64,000 nucleotides of DNA from the NCBI GenBank assembly GCA_015680685.1, contig MNCI01008335.1, positions 1,229,817-1,293,816 of the forward strand, in the 5' to 3' direction. The stretch comes from Gnetum montanum (lineage: Eukaryota; Streptophyta; Gnetopsida; Gnetales; Gnetaceae). The notes under the pieces were generated by a model. That model made no database searches. It saw only the letters and a program-made list of their open reading frames with translations, and was not told where the DNA came from. Position numbers and translations under genes: made by a program. Shown here in pieces: positions 10,741-21,660 of this stretch. Every line of letters begins with the position of its first letter. The first letter of the stretch is position 1.

Positions 10741-13050
10741 TATCAGACAAATAGAAATACAAATTCTCATCATGACGTGTTTGATACAAATGAACCCTTA
10801 CAGGCTACTAGGGGCTTGACACAGATTAGGAAGGTAGTTAAAATACCCCAAAGGCATCAAAGGGATAGTTACATCAAATGGCTTGATATAGACAACATTC
10901 CTAAATTTAGGGGAGTCTATAATTCTGATTCACAACATCACTTACAAGCCTTCCATGATGCCTGCACCTTGAAAAATATTGAACATAATTGGCAAAATCT
11001 TAAGCTTTTTCAAGGATACTAGTAGATGAAGTTGAAAGTTGGTATAGATCATTGGAATTAGATTTAATCCACTGATGGTCCACGATGCTAGAGCTTTTCA
11101 ACAAAAAAATATCAAACTTATGTGAGAGTGTCCAACCTAAGAAAAAAAATCCAAGGGTGGAAGAAAGAAAATCATGAACCCTTGAATGTGGCCTTGGTTA
11201 TATATTATTTTCTACTACATAGATGTCCCAGCCATGATTTCTCTCAACAAGAGCAACTTTTCTACATCATAGATGGGCTTTGCAATCAAACAAGAAAGAC
11301 CCTTGGGATTTATGCCAAGGTTAATTATATGAATTAAAAGTCCATAAAATACAAAGGGTAATCAAGTGGGTGGAAAAAGAAGAGGAGAGTTATGTAAATG
11401 AGAGAATGTAGAGGAAAATAACTAAGATCCAACTTTTCAAAAGAAAAGGTTCCATATCTATGATAAGGAAAAAGAAGTAGTTCTCGATGAGGTGATTTCA
11501 CAATAAACCTTGCAAATACAAAAGTCTATTGATGAGCTTGAAGTAAGGCTAGATAAGATGTGGAAGTTGATGAATGAAAAAGTTACAACTTACATAAAAA
11601 TCATAGAGGAGAGAATAATGCAAAATAAATCGAGTGATCAAAACAATAGGAGGAAAAAAAACCAAGAAATAGCCAGGAACACTTATTGACAAAAAGGGAA
11701 AATAGCTATAGAAGAAGAGGCTATAGACTCAACCACATAAGAGGATGATGGATGTGACTTTGCCTATATGACCATCCAAAGGACTACTGCCTAGTCACGT
11801 TACATCTACATGAGTATTGGGCTTTTGCATTGAATCCCAAGTTTGTACAAAAGAAAATGCCTAGGAAATTACCTTACTCATAAGGTAATTATAGATAGTT
11901 CTACAACCAACCATGCTATCCTAGTGGGACGTCTTATCAACCTCAAAACTATTATCAAATGCAGTGGAAAAATCCATAATCATGGGAGAAACCATCATCA
12001 AACAAACACTACCCTTATTGCCAGCTAGACCCATATGGATATTACATTCAAAAACCTATTTCCCCAACTAGTTCTACTTCCTTTACCTCAAATCATCACT
12101 ACCACTCTCTCAAATATCATCAACTAGTAACATCTTTTAAAGGATCACCACCTCATGCCTCTCATCCTCCATCATATCTTCAATATTCTCATACTTCCCT
12201 TCACCATATGTTACTACTAACAACATAGAAAGTTTCAACACCACAACATCAATGAAAGAATGCCACTTGTGCTATGAACATACATGGAAATGATAATGCT
12301 AGTAGATCTCAACCATAACTTCAAAAATGTCCTTTCTTTAGAATAATTTCCTCACATAAGCATAAAACTTGTAGACCCACTAATGCATCAAAACCTGCAC
12401 AAGGCCAATCTGGTGCAACACCCTTCCTCACAATAAAGATGTCTCCTGACCATATGCAAAAGTCAATAATCATCACCACTCTAGCACAATACATAAAGGA
12501 TAAACCTATCACTATGGAAAGACAAAAGCATCCATGCATTACTAATAGTAAAGGGCGCAACTATGGGCTAGAAATTCAAAATATTAACACAACCTACAAC
12601 AAATCTAAGAAACAAGTGTATGAGCAAAAACTAGTCTATGTAGTAGCCACTAAACCAGAAGACATCTAGTGGCTTGAAAATGAGAATATAAAACTATTTC
12701 AAAGATGCATGGAAGTAACTGATCTGCTTATTAGTTCTATACTTATGATAATAAATCAAATAGAGGACTTAGACGCATATATCTTACACTATGATTATAC
12801 TCCAGAAAAGGATATTAAACATGGAAACCCAAGAATTAAAATAGAAAATCAAGAAGAATAAGAAAACACCTCTAGACCCCCCAAAACGGAAATACCTTTA
12901 GGTCTAGATGACGATACATCTCCAAATGATCCAAGCAAGACTATCACCAATGTTATATGTGCCACCACGTAATTAATTAAATCAATAATAATGGTAGATG
13001 GAAAATTGATGGTGTATAACCAGAGGATTGTGCAGTACATCTCCTGAATA
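10741..13050 (+). pseudogene. gag of non-autonomous Athila-like unit B
   Basis: The frame enters at about 10741 (the N-terminus is lost at the junction with the Tat-like DNA) and reads MFDTNEPLQATRGLTQIRKV and then the capsid core, with YNSDSQHHLQAFHDACTLKN. A second block, MRVSNLRKKIQGWKKENHEP (from 11122), runs to YIIDGLCNQTRKTLGIYAKV. The same order occurs in the three other Athila-like gags here. A Tyr/Pro/Ser-rich C-terminal part (11900-13000) follows. Stops and frame shifts break it. Instead of pol, the internal purine tract and the tail follow directly, so unit B is a gag-only derivative. Confidence 0.75.
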
Positions 13051-13063
13051 TGTGACCATAAGA

Positions 13064-13081
13064 TTAGTCATGGGGGAGATG
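13064..13081 (+). other. Internal purine tract after gag
   Basis: TTAGTCATGGGGGAGATG nearly repeats the 3' polypurine tract (AGTCATGGGGGTA) but lies inside the element at the gag end. The same tract is at the gag or pol end of other copies (about 21728; inverted at 51981-52000; weaker near 30315). It may act as a central polypurine tract. Confidence 0.45.
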
Positions 13082-14491
13082 CTCCATCCTAGTTCAAGAA
13101 CTAATAAGTGTTGTTTACCTTTTTTTTTGTTTTACAATTTTGTATCATTTTTCTATTTCTTCCAAAATTCTTTGATTATTCATATGTTTTTGATTTCTTA
13201 ATATTTTTCTCTTTTTTTGAGTCATTCTCTTTATGTTTTATGAATGTATTTTATGTTTTTATTAATAATATTGTCAAGTCATGATGCAGAAGTCAACACT
13301 ATGTGTTGCATTTTTGTTTCATGCTATCAAGATGAATGGGTAAGTAATTATGTAAAGCAATGAAACCACCTCATCCATCCCTCTAGTTCTTTGAATAAAA
13401 GGTCTTTATCATGGAAACAATTTGGTTCTTCTTTCATGAAGCTAAAATTAATAAATGATCATTGTATCTTGAAGAAAGAGGGAATGACCAATTGGGAATG
13501 GCAAAGGGTGTGACCTCAAGGGAACTTGTTGGGTTCTCTTCTTTACTTTTTTTGTGTGGTTTATAACTCCTCATGAAACGTATCATTTCTCCTCCGTTGA
13601 CCAATAAAAAGGAAGCTATGTCTTTGCCTAGTGTGATTCCCATTTCAAAAAAATATAAACACAAAAAAAGAAAAAAATAATCAAGAAATAAAAAAAAAGA
13701 AAAGCAAAAAAAACTAATAATGGAATTCAAAGAAAACTCCTTATACAAAACAATGGGCTACAAGAAATAGCTATGGGGCTAGAAAGACATGTTACCCATG
13801 CCTAAAGGTTCCCCTCTAACTAAGGTCCTTCCTTCCTTCTTCTTATTTTGGAGTGACAATTGTTCTTTGAGGTGGTTGTAGACTCATGGTGGTAGGTAGG
13901 AAGGAATACATCAATGCGAGGTCATTATTCATGGCATGGATTTGGTTTGAACTTAGATGGATAGGTATGTTGATCATTTTAATCATATTTGTTACAAGAG
14001 CCTATTAGGAAGATGGTGAAGCACCTTACATTCCAATCTCTACAATCCCTTATCATCCCATTCATTTACCTCACTATTTCATACAATTATGAGCCTTTTG
14101 GTTTTATGTAGTATAGTGCAACATCCCAACCATGATAATTGTGTGTTGTTTGGAATAAATACATGATCTACATTTAACTTCTAGGGTGCCCATAGACATC
14201 TATAGAAGTGGTTATGCAAGAGCATTATGGAAGGAGCCTACTTTGGGGAGGATCCACTTGCATAAATTTTGTTAATCATGACGTTGAACTAGCCTTCACA
14301 TCTTCCAAAACATCAGTGTCGATTTCTCTGAATTTATGCATGACAACTTCTCATCTATTTCATTACTTTTTTCCTACTTTTATATTTCCATATGCATTAA
14401 TATTTCTTGGTCATCTTCTGAATTAGAGCTTTAGTTTTAATTGTTCAAAAACTTGTCTTCTTCCGAAGTTATGTTTATTAGTCATGGGGGT
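13082..14491 (+). mobile_element. Post-gag tail of unit B, no ORF
   Basis: The tail starts with a T-rich tract and includes the shared blocks CATGCCTAAAGG (about 13800) and CTTTGGGGAGGATCCACTTG (about 14240). It ends in GTCATGGGGGT abutting an LTR. No third ORF, internal TATA box or leader intron is present, unlike the pol-bearing copy. The open frames here are short and unrelated to any protein I know. Confidence 0.65.
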
Positions 14492-15426
14492 TGATGAGCG
14501 TTAAAGTGTCACATCAATGAGGCCTTGTTTACCTGGTGTTTCCTCGTCGATGTAGCATTTGCTACATCTATGAGGCCCATTCGATGTAGCATTAGCTACG
14601 TCTACAGGGCCCCATTGATGCAGTTCCATAGCAAAAACTATAAATATGAGCTTCCAAACATGTTTATGCATCATTGAAATCATTGTAGTAGTAGAGCTCT
14701 TGGAGTTTGTCCATTTGAAAGTTAGAATATTTCTCTGAGTGCTGGCAAAAAGAGTTAGAAAGTGTATGGATCTTTATTCGAGCACTGTTGTACTTGAACC
14801 ACACCTGTGTATACAACAATAAAGACATGCCTTTTGATCAAACCTTGCAGCACTTAGAATAGATTAATGATTTATTTATGCATTTACTATTTTCATTAAT
14901 TATGCTATTAATTAAGATAAACTAGACTTCAAGCAATTAGTTAATTAATTAAGCTAAATAGATTAAACACAAGTACAAGTGATTTGAGTGTAAACACGTA
15001 TTTACTTGGTAATCCTAGAAACATTATTGCTTGGTGCATCCAATAGCATAGCACTTGGTAACCCAGTAATGGATACATGGGTTTAGGACATGTACAAAAA
15101 GTGGGACCAGATGCTTATGTTAAGACTAGTGAGAGATTAATTAGTTAATTAAACTAAATTAGTGGTTAAATTACTTCATCCTTCTACTTGAAGCATCAAA
15201 GAACATAAAACACAAAACAATAAAAATTGTATGCCTCAATTACACTTAACCAAACCATGTGCATCACAAGTGTAATTGGGAAGATAATGAACGATCATTA
15301 GGGCAAGGTTCACTTCCTAGAAGACTAGTGTACCAAAAACTATAAAGTCCATGGAATTTGATCAGATCGCGTGTGAACACTTTGTGATTCATGTGGTTAG
15401 GCGTAGGGGTACCTCATCGCTCATCA
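14492..15426 (+). mobile_element. 5' LTR of the pol-bearing element (also 3' LTR of unit B)
   Basis: It runs from TGATGAGCG to CGCTCATCA (935 bp), with TATA box TATAAATAT at 14639-14647 and an AATAAAG near 14819. U3 has several near-palindromes of the type CGATGTAGCATTTGCTACATC and the motif GGCCCCATTGATG. A purine tract ends directly before it and a primer-binding site starts directly after it, so it serves as the boundary between two internal regions. Its U3 matches the LTR at 26846-27752, which makes these two the pair. Confidence 0.85.
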
Positions 15427-15445
15427 TTGGTGTCATTACCAAGGA
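15427..15445 (+). other. Primer-binding site (tRNA-Asp type), decayed
   Basis: TTGGTGTCATTACCAAGGA starts at the first base after the LTR. Against the Athila-type tRNA-Asp primer site TTGGCGCCGTTGCCGGGGA it has six differences, all C-to-T or G-to-A. Confidence 0.75.
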
Positions 15446-15787
15446 CTCTATTTGTTGAAACATGCACTATCTAGGATTAGTGAATATCATTAATATCGTT
15501 GGATGAACCCCAAGGTTGACATCATTCTAAATTATATAATTACAAAAGAACACTGATTATTTTATTTATTACAAAATGGCTTCTTCTTCTTACAAGTGTG
15601 AAGATGTTAAATTTTTGGTTCCACAAGAGTGCAAAGTGGTATATACTCATCCTCAATGAGTATGTACTTGACTTCACCTTCATCCTACATTAGGATGAGT
15701 AACTACAATGGCACGACATGGAGGCCAACATCATAATGCCCACCAAATTAATCTATGACTAAGATCCTATTTTAAATTTTTAACAGG
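15446..15787 (+). mobile_element. Untranslated leader of the pol-bearing element
   Basis: The interval lies between the primer-binding site and the first recognisable gag frame. A Glu/Tyr-coding block near 15600-15700 may be the decayed gag start, but no reliable ATG can be chosen. Confidence 0.5.
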
Positions 15788-17650
15788 TTGGGCATCCTAG
15801 ATCTTCAAGAAGAATACGTTGTGCATGGTTATGACACTTGGGACTTCCATCTCACTAAAACACAACACAAGAGAGATCGACACCAAGAGAAGCACCATGA
15901 GTTTACAAAGGGAAAACACTGCACCAATCCCTTATTCCTACTAAACCAAATCGACAATGAGGATCCTCCCTCTGGGGGTTCTCAACATGAAGATTCTCCA
16001 CCCTCGATTATTGGTGATGAGGATGTGACCTTAAACCTATGGTCCACTATTAACAAACCAAGTTCAAGAAAAAGTGATAGTTAAGGCAAGAAATCTAGCG
16101 AACATCACGATGGCAAGGAATCTAAGGATCGTGATCATGACAAGTGAAGAGGTATTGGTGGAAACTGTGGTGGTGGTGATGGTCCACCTTCCTCTTCATC
16201 CTCTTCACTTAATTCCAAACATTCATTTTTCATCTTCTGGTTCTAATAGAAGCCACCAAAGAAATAATCACAATGAAGGTGATTAGTGAGACAACAATGA
16301 TCATAAAGCCCACTAGGAGCAAAGGGGTGGTAGAAACCATCATCAGCATCATTGACACAATAATGATGATGAACCTCTATTGGTAACTTGAAGCATGCCT
16401 AACATCGTAAAGGTAGTTAAGATTCTAACTAGGCATGTAAAAGATAGTCGGATCAAGAACTTAAACATGAATAATATCCCAAGATTTGAGGGGGGATATA
16501 ACTCTGATTCACAGACACATCTACAAGCTTTCCATGATGCCTGTGCCTTGCAAAACATTGAAAATGATTGGCAGAAACTCAGGCTCTTCCTTAGGACACT
16601 CATTAAGGAAGTAGAAAACTAGTACTAGTCCTTAGAGTTGGAATCCATTTGCAAATGGAGTACCATGGTGGAACTATTTAATGACAAATACCAGACATAC
16701 TCTGAAGTGTCTACTCTACGAAGGTAAATTCAAGGTTGGAAATAGAGAACACATGAACCTTTGGATGCCACCATGGATAGATATTATTCTCTTTTACACT
16801 GATGCCCTAGCTATGATTATTCTTAGAGGAAAAAACTCTGCCAAATCATAGATGGGCTAAGAGTAGAAACCAAAAGAACTCTTAGGGTTTATGCCCAAGG
16901 GAGACTATTCAAACTGAGAACTCATTAGATACAAAGGCTGATAGATTAAGTAGCAAAAGAAGAAGGTAAGTTGCAAAAAAGGAAAAATGCAGAAGAATAC
17001 AATAAGGATCCTTCCATTAGGAAAAGGAAGGTCCAATTCTGTGATGAGGAGAAGTCACCACTTAATGAAGTTGTGAACAAGAAAATCTTGCCCATCAAAA
17101 AATCTATTTTTGATATTTTGACAACGGTTGATAAATTATGGGACTCTTTGGATGAGAAGTTTCAAACCGCTATGAAGATTTCTAAAGAATCCAAAGAGTA
17201 GAATAGTTATTACAACCGCAAGAGGTGGAAAGAAGTTGAATGTGCCTACCAAAGTTGCTACAATCAAAGAAGTTGTGAAGATATACTCTAATGATGATGT
17301 TGGGTGTGACATTTATCAATATGAACATACAAAGGGATGTTGCCCTGTGGTGTTACACTTACAAAAGTCTACAGTGTATGCACTGAATCTGCAATTAACA
17401 CAGAAGCAAGCACCTAGACAATTGCCTTATCCTCAAGGAAATCTAAGGCAATTTCACTGGCAACAATAAGCTTACTATCCAAGTAGAGCTCCACCAAAAC
17501 CATATGAACAATATCAATAGTGACACCAATCACAGTCATGGTGAATTCCACCACCAAGATAGTAGTACCCTTATAGGCAACTAGATCCATATGGGTAATA
17601 TGTTCAGCAACATGTTTCTCCATAAAGCTCTATAACCCATGCCTCATTCT
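15788..17650 (+). pseudogene. gag of the pol-bearing Athila-like element
   Basis: The N-terminal part (15788-16280) is charged and His/Ser-rich. The capsid core starts at 16395 (MPNIVKVVKILTRHVK) and includes GGYNSDSQTHLQAFHDACAL. A second block is IQGWK...EPLDATMDRYYSLLH (about 16730-16800), followed by QIIDGLR. A Lys/Glu-rich linker follows (16970-17200). A zinc-knuckle-like sequence GCDIYQYEHTKGCCP lies at about 17301-17345; its spacing is C-x2-Y-x3-H-x4-C, with Tyr where the second Cys is expected. About ten stop codons interrupt the frame, mostly TAG where CAG or TGG would fit. Clearly homologous to the gags at 10741, 30399 and 51960. Confidence 0.8.
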
Positions 17651-18089
17651 AGCATCACTATTGCCCTCCAAAATACCATCGAACTCATTCACCATCTACT
17701 TGAGGAAAGAACCCATATCGATACCATCCTCCAAATCCATCTACACACATCTATCTTCCCTCAACCTAGTTACCTCTTGCTCTATCCATGCAAGGTAAAA
17801 TTTCCCTAGAATCGCAGCAATGAAATGAAATGCAACAAGGGTTGTAAATTTATAATCAACCTTCCAACCGAGTGGTTTGGATAATCGATCTAGGAAGCGA
17901 CCATTTTTCTAATTCAATAGTCCTCCCAAACCCTCACAACCTAATGTCACTAGTCATCCTATATCTCCAACAACCTCATTTTTTACATCAAACACATTTG
18001 AGAGCCCTTCAAACCAAATGCCACCTCAAATCCACATTGTGATGCTAACCCATCCTATTTTTGATTAGATCAAGGCTAGCAACCTTTCC
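17651..18089 (+). pseudogene. gag C-terminus and gag-pro linker
   Basis: This is a Ser/Thr/Pro- and Gln-coding low-complexity stretch between the zinc-knuckle-like sequence and the protease. No domain is recognisable and it has many stops. Confidence 0.5.
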
Positions 18090-18510
18090 ATGAAAAGATC
18101 TAACCGAGGAAGTCCTCTTATTTACTTGCAAATCATTGGACATGAGCCATGCAAGGCTCTTCTTGATTCTAGTTCCAATGTCAATCTCATCTTCCATGAC
18201 ATGTACAAGGCCTAGAACCTACCACCTCTCAAGAAGAGCAACATATGTTTAGAATTGATAGACCAATCAATCACAGTCCCTTTGGGATTAGTTGAGGACG
18301 TTGTGACCATAGTTTATGGGTGGTCGTATCCTCTCAATTTTCTGGTGATCAAGGTAGAAAACTACAAAGGTGACTTTCCCATCATTATGAAAAGGGCTTG
18401 GTTAAGCATAGTTAATGCATGAATGAGCATAAGGAACCTCTCCATGGGAATCTCCAAGGAAAATGAATTTAAACAACTAGAGAAGAAGTGTGTTCCATGC
18501 ATTACGTATA
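18090..18510 (+). pseudogene. Retropepsin domain of pol
   Basis: This decayed aspartic protease would cut Gag-Pol. The active-site loop reads ALLDSSSNVNLIF (about 18160-18200), with D-S-S in place of D-S/T-G. About 240 bases on, RAWLSIVNA stands where Ty3 proteases have GRPWL-x-x-A. The hydrophobic strand between them (LVEDVVTIVYGWSYPLNFLV) also fits the family. It is interrupted by TAG codons. Confidence 0.65.
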
Positions 18511-18879
18511 GTGATAATGGGTTCAATTGCATGCAGAAAATCTAGTCCATTAAAAGTATATTCATCAAAGCATGCAATTAGTGTGCACAAGAAATAGATA
18601 TCTAAAGGTGCTTATATGTAGTAGCCATGAAATAGTAGGGCACCCAATGGTTGACAGTTGACTTTAATAGTAGCACACTATGCATGGAATCCTCTAAGAG
18701 CCTAACATGTGCTTATATTGAAGGTATGGATGAACTTGAGCAAGTTCATCACCAACTCTTCAATGATGAAGATGACAATACCTATTGGGGAGATTTGGAA
18801 ATCCTTAATAGTTTCAAGCAAGAGCCCTTAGATTTGGAAAAATCTACCAACTAGCATGAAGTATGCATTTTTAAATAAT
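18511..18879 (+). pseudogene. Protease-RT linker of pol
   Basis: The linker holds one acidic open stretch (18651-18854) with ELEQVHHQLFNDEDD. The acidic, Ser-poor linker between protease and reverse transcriptase is usual for Athila/Tat pol, so no separate gene is proposed. Confidence 0.5.
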
Positions 18880-20340
18880 GGCAAGCCAATTATAATCAAT
18901 GGAAATCTTGCTCCCAAACAAAAAGACAAGTTATTGCAGGTGGTTAACAAATGGCCAACAACTTTTACTTGGTCATATCTTGAGCTAACTGGAATTGATC
19001 CATGAATATGCCAACATTGCATTTACACTAACCTAACCATGAAGCCAAGAAGGCAACCACAAAGATGATTGAACCCCAAATTGAGGTAGATCATTAAGGA
19101 GAAAATAGAATAACTCCTCAAGGCAAGGTTCATTTATCCCATTACGAATAGTGAGTGGGTTAGCCCCCTCATAATTATGCCAAAGAAAGGTGGTAAGGGC
19201 CAGGTTTGCATCAACTTTAGGCTATTGAATATGGTAACATTTAAAGATCATTTTTCATTGCCATTTGTGAACCAACTGTTGGACTCCATCTCTAGGCATT
19301 GCTATTATAGCTTCTTGGATGGTTATAATGGCTATAACCAAACCCAAATTGTGCCTGAAGAGCAGGCCAAGACAACATTCACGAGTCCTTGGGGGACTTT
19401 TGCATATTGTAAGATGCCATTTGGTCTGTGCAATGCCCCTACAACATTTCAATGCCTAGTCCTTAATATTTTTCAATAGCAGATTATTTGCAGGGTAGAA
19501 GACTTTATGGATGACTTCTCTACCTATGGGGCTACATTTAAGCAAGCCTTGGATCACCTTGAGTAGGTACTAAAAAGATGTGTTGAAATAAACCTTAGGC
19601 TCAATTGGTAGAAAAACCATCTAATGGTCTAGGAGGGCATAGTATTGGGGTATTGAATTTTACATGAAGGGATTGAGGTAGAGCCTAAAAAGATAAGGGT
19701 CATCCAAGGAATCACATACCAACTAGAGATAGTTAAAGATGTCTGATCATTCCTTGGATACACTAGCTACTACTGATGGTTCATAGAGAATTTCTCTAAA
19801 ATTGAAAAGTCATTGGTTGAGCTTACAAAGAAAGATGCTCCATTCATCTAGGCCAAGGAGTGTAAACATGCATTCTAACTATTAAAAGAAAAACTTGTAG
19901 AAACTTCAATTCTATGAGCACCAGACTAGTCTAGACCATTTTATATAATGATGGATGCATCTAATTATGCCCTTGAAGCTATGCTTATGTAGTTGGATAA
20001 TGCAAAATGTCCATATTACATCCACTATACAAGTTAAAGCATTGTGGGTGCATAGTTGAATTACTCTAGAACTGAGAAAGAACTAATGGAAGTGGTGTAC
20101 ACTGTTGAAAAGTTCAAGCACTATGTGCTTGGCCCTAAAGTGTTTTTGCACACAGATCATAGCACCATCCATTTCCTAATGAATAAGCCAAGGATAAGTC
20201 CTTGTATCATACAATGGCTTGTGATCTTGCAGGAATTCAATCTCCCAATGCTAGATCAGAAAGGGAATGAGAATGTGATCGCTGACCATCTTTCTTAGTT
20301 AATATGGGATAATAAAGAGGAGGAGAGCCTACTCTCTGAT
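18880..20340 (+). pseudogene. Reverse transcriptase and RNase H of Athila-like pol
   Basis: The reverse transcriptase starts near VNKWPTTFTWSYLELTGI (18940) and reads ARFIYPITNSEWVSPL, then MPKKGGKGQVCINFRLLN (19177). Next come FSLPFVNQLLDSISRHCYYS, YCKMPFGLCNAPTTFQ, and the catalytic motif as FMDDFSTYG (about 19507-19533). The FMDDFS form, the NLRLNW and EGIVLGY run and the SFLGYTSYY-like connection motif match the Athila group. RNase H follows: MMDASNYALEAML, YSRTEKELMEVVYTVEKF, LHTDHSTIHFLMNK and NENVIADHLS (to 20298). Many TAG/TAA/TGA codons at former Gln, Trp and Arg positions make it dead. Confidence 0.9.
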
Positions 20341-20479
20341 TAATTTTTAGATGAACTCCTCTTTACAGGAGCAATAAATGATCAAGTGTCTGCTGAATTA
20401 AAATGGTATGATGGCATTCTCACTTACCTTCTTGCTTAGGCGATGCCACAAGATTTTGACTTTAGAAAGAAACAATATT

Positions 20480-21660
20480 TTTTTCATTAGGCATAATACC
20501 TCATGAAAATCAATGGACACCTTTACAAGGTGTGCACTAATGACCTAGTTCATTAGTATGTCCCTAATGTGGATCAATTGCATGTTCTCTAGGATGCTCA
20601 TGAAGGTCCTTATAAAGGCCACTATTTAGGGAGCTGCACAGCCATAAAAATCCTAATGGTGGGATACTATTAGCCTAAAATCTTCAAGGATGTCCACCAA
20701 TTTATCCAATCTTGTAAATCTTGTCAAAGAGATGGTGGGATGATCACATAAATGGAGGGTCCTCAACAATGGATTTAACCACTAGAGTCATTTAACATAT
20801 GGGGCATTGACTTCATGGGTCCCATCACACCCATGTCTAATGGAAAGACATATATCATCATAGTAGTTGACTACTACACTAAATGGCCAGAAGTAGTAAT
20901 CATCACCGACTATGCATTATCCACTACTGTTAGATTTGTACAACAAAATGTTGCAAACATGTTTGGGGTGCCACGTGCACTAATTTTTGACAATGGAACT
21001 CATTTTACAGGTGTCACTTTTCGAAAACTCATGCAATTATTAGGGGTAGAACATAAATTAATAACACCATATCACTCTCAAGCCAACGATCAAGCAGAGG
21101 TAACTAACCAAGAGATTACAAAGATCCTAATAAGAACTATCAACAAATATAGGAGAGACTAGAGTATAAAACTCAACGATGCCCTTTGGGCTTACTGCTC
21201 AATATGGAAACTCCCTATTGGCTACTCTCCTTATGAGTTAGTGTATGGAAAACTTTCAACACTCCCAATTCAATCCAAGCTCTATACACTCTCAACAACT
21301 TGTGAACTAAATTTTGACCTAAGCCTAGCACAAAAAGAAAGACTAATTAACCTTTGAATGAAGTGCTAGATGAAAACCAATTAGTGGCCCTATTTTCAAA
21401 TGAAGTGCACAAGGCTTTCAATAAGCAACTTCATGACATTAGAATATGGAAAGTAAAATTTCAACTAGGAGATAAGGTTCTCTACTTGAATCCCACAAAT
21501 GTACCCTAGAAAAAAAATTCCAAACATTATGGAAGGGATCTTATATAATTGGTGAGACCTTTCCCCCTGGGACAATGTTAATTTATAGATCTAAGAGCCC
21601 AAATAAAAAGTAATTGGTCAACATTCAATAAGTGAAGCTTTTCCATGAGCCTAAGCAAGC
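20480..21660 (+). pseudogene. Integrase of Athila-like pol
   Basis: The zinc-binding domain is partly visible (DAHEGPYKGHY and FIQSCKSCQRDGG, 20600-20735). The catalytic core begins IWGIDFMGPITP (first Asp, about 20810), with IFDNGTHFTGV (second Asp, about 20990) and YHSQANDQAEVTNQEITKIL (Glu, about 21095). The D-D-35-E spacing is right. The C-terminal region contains SPYELVYGKLSTLP, the family's usual post-core motif. Four or more stops and a frame shift near 21350 break it. It would insert cDNA in the nucleus when intact. Confidence 0.88.
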
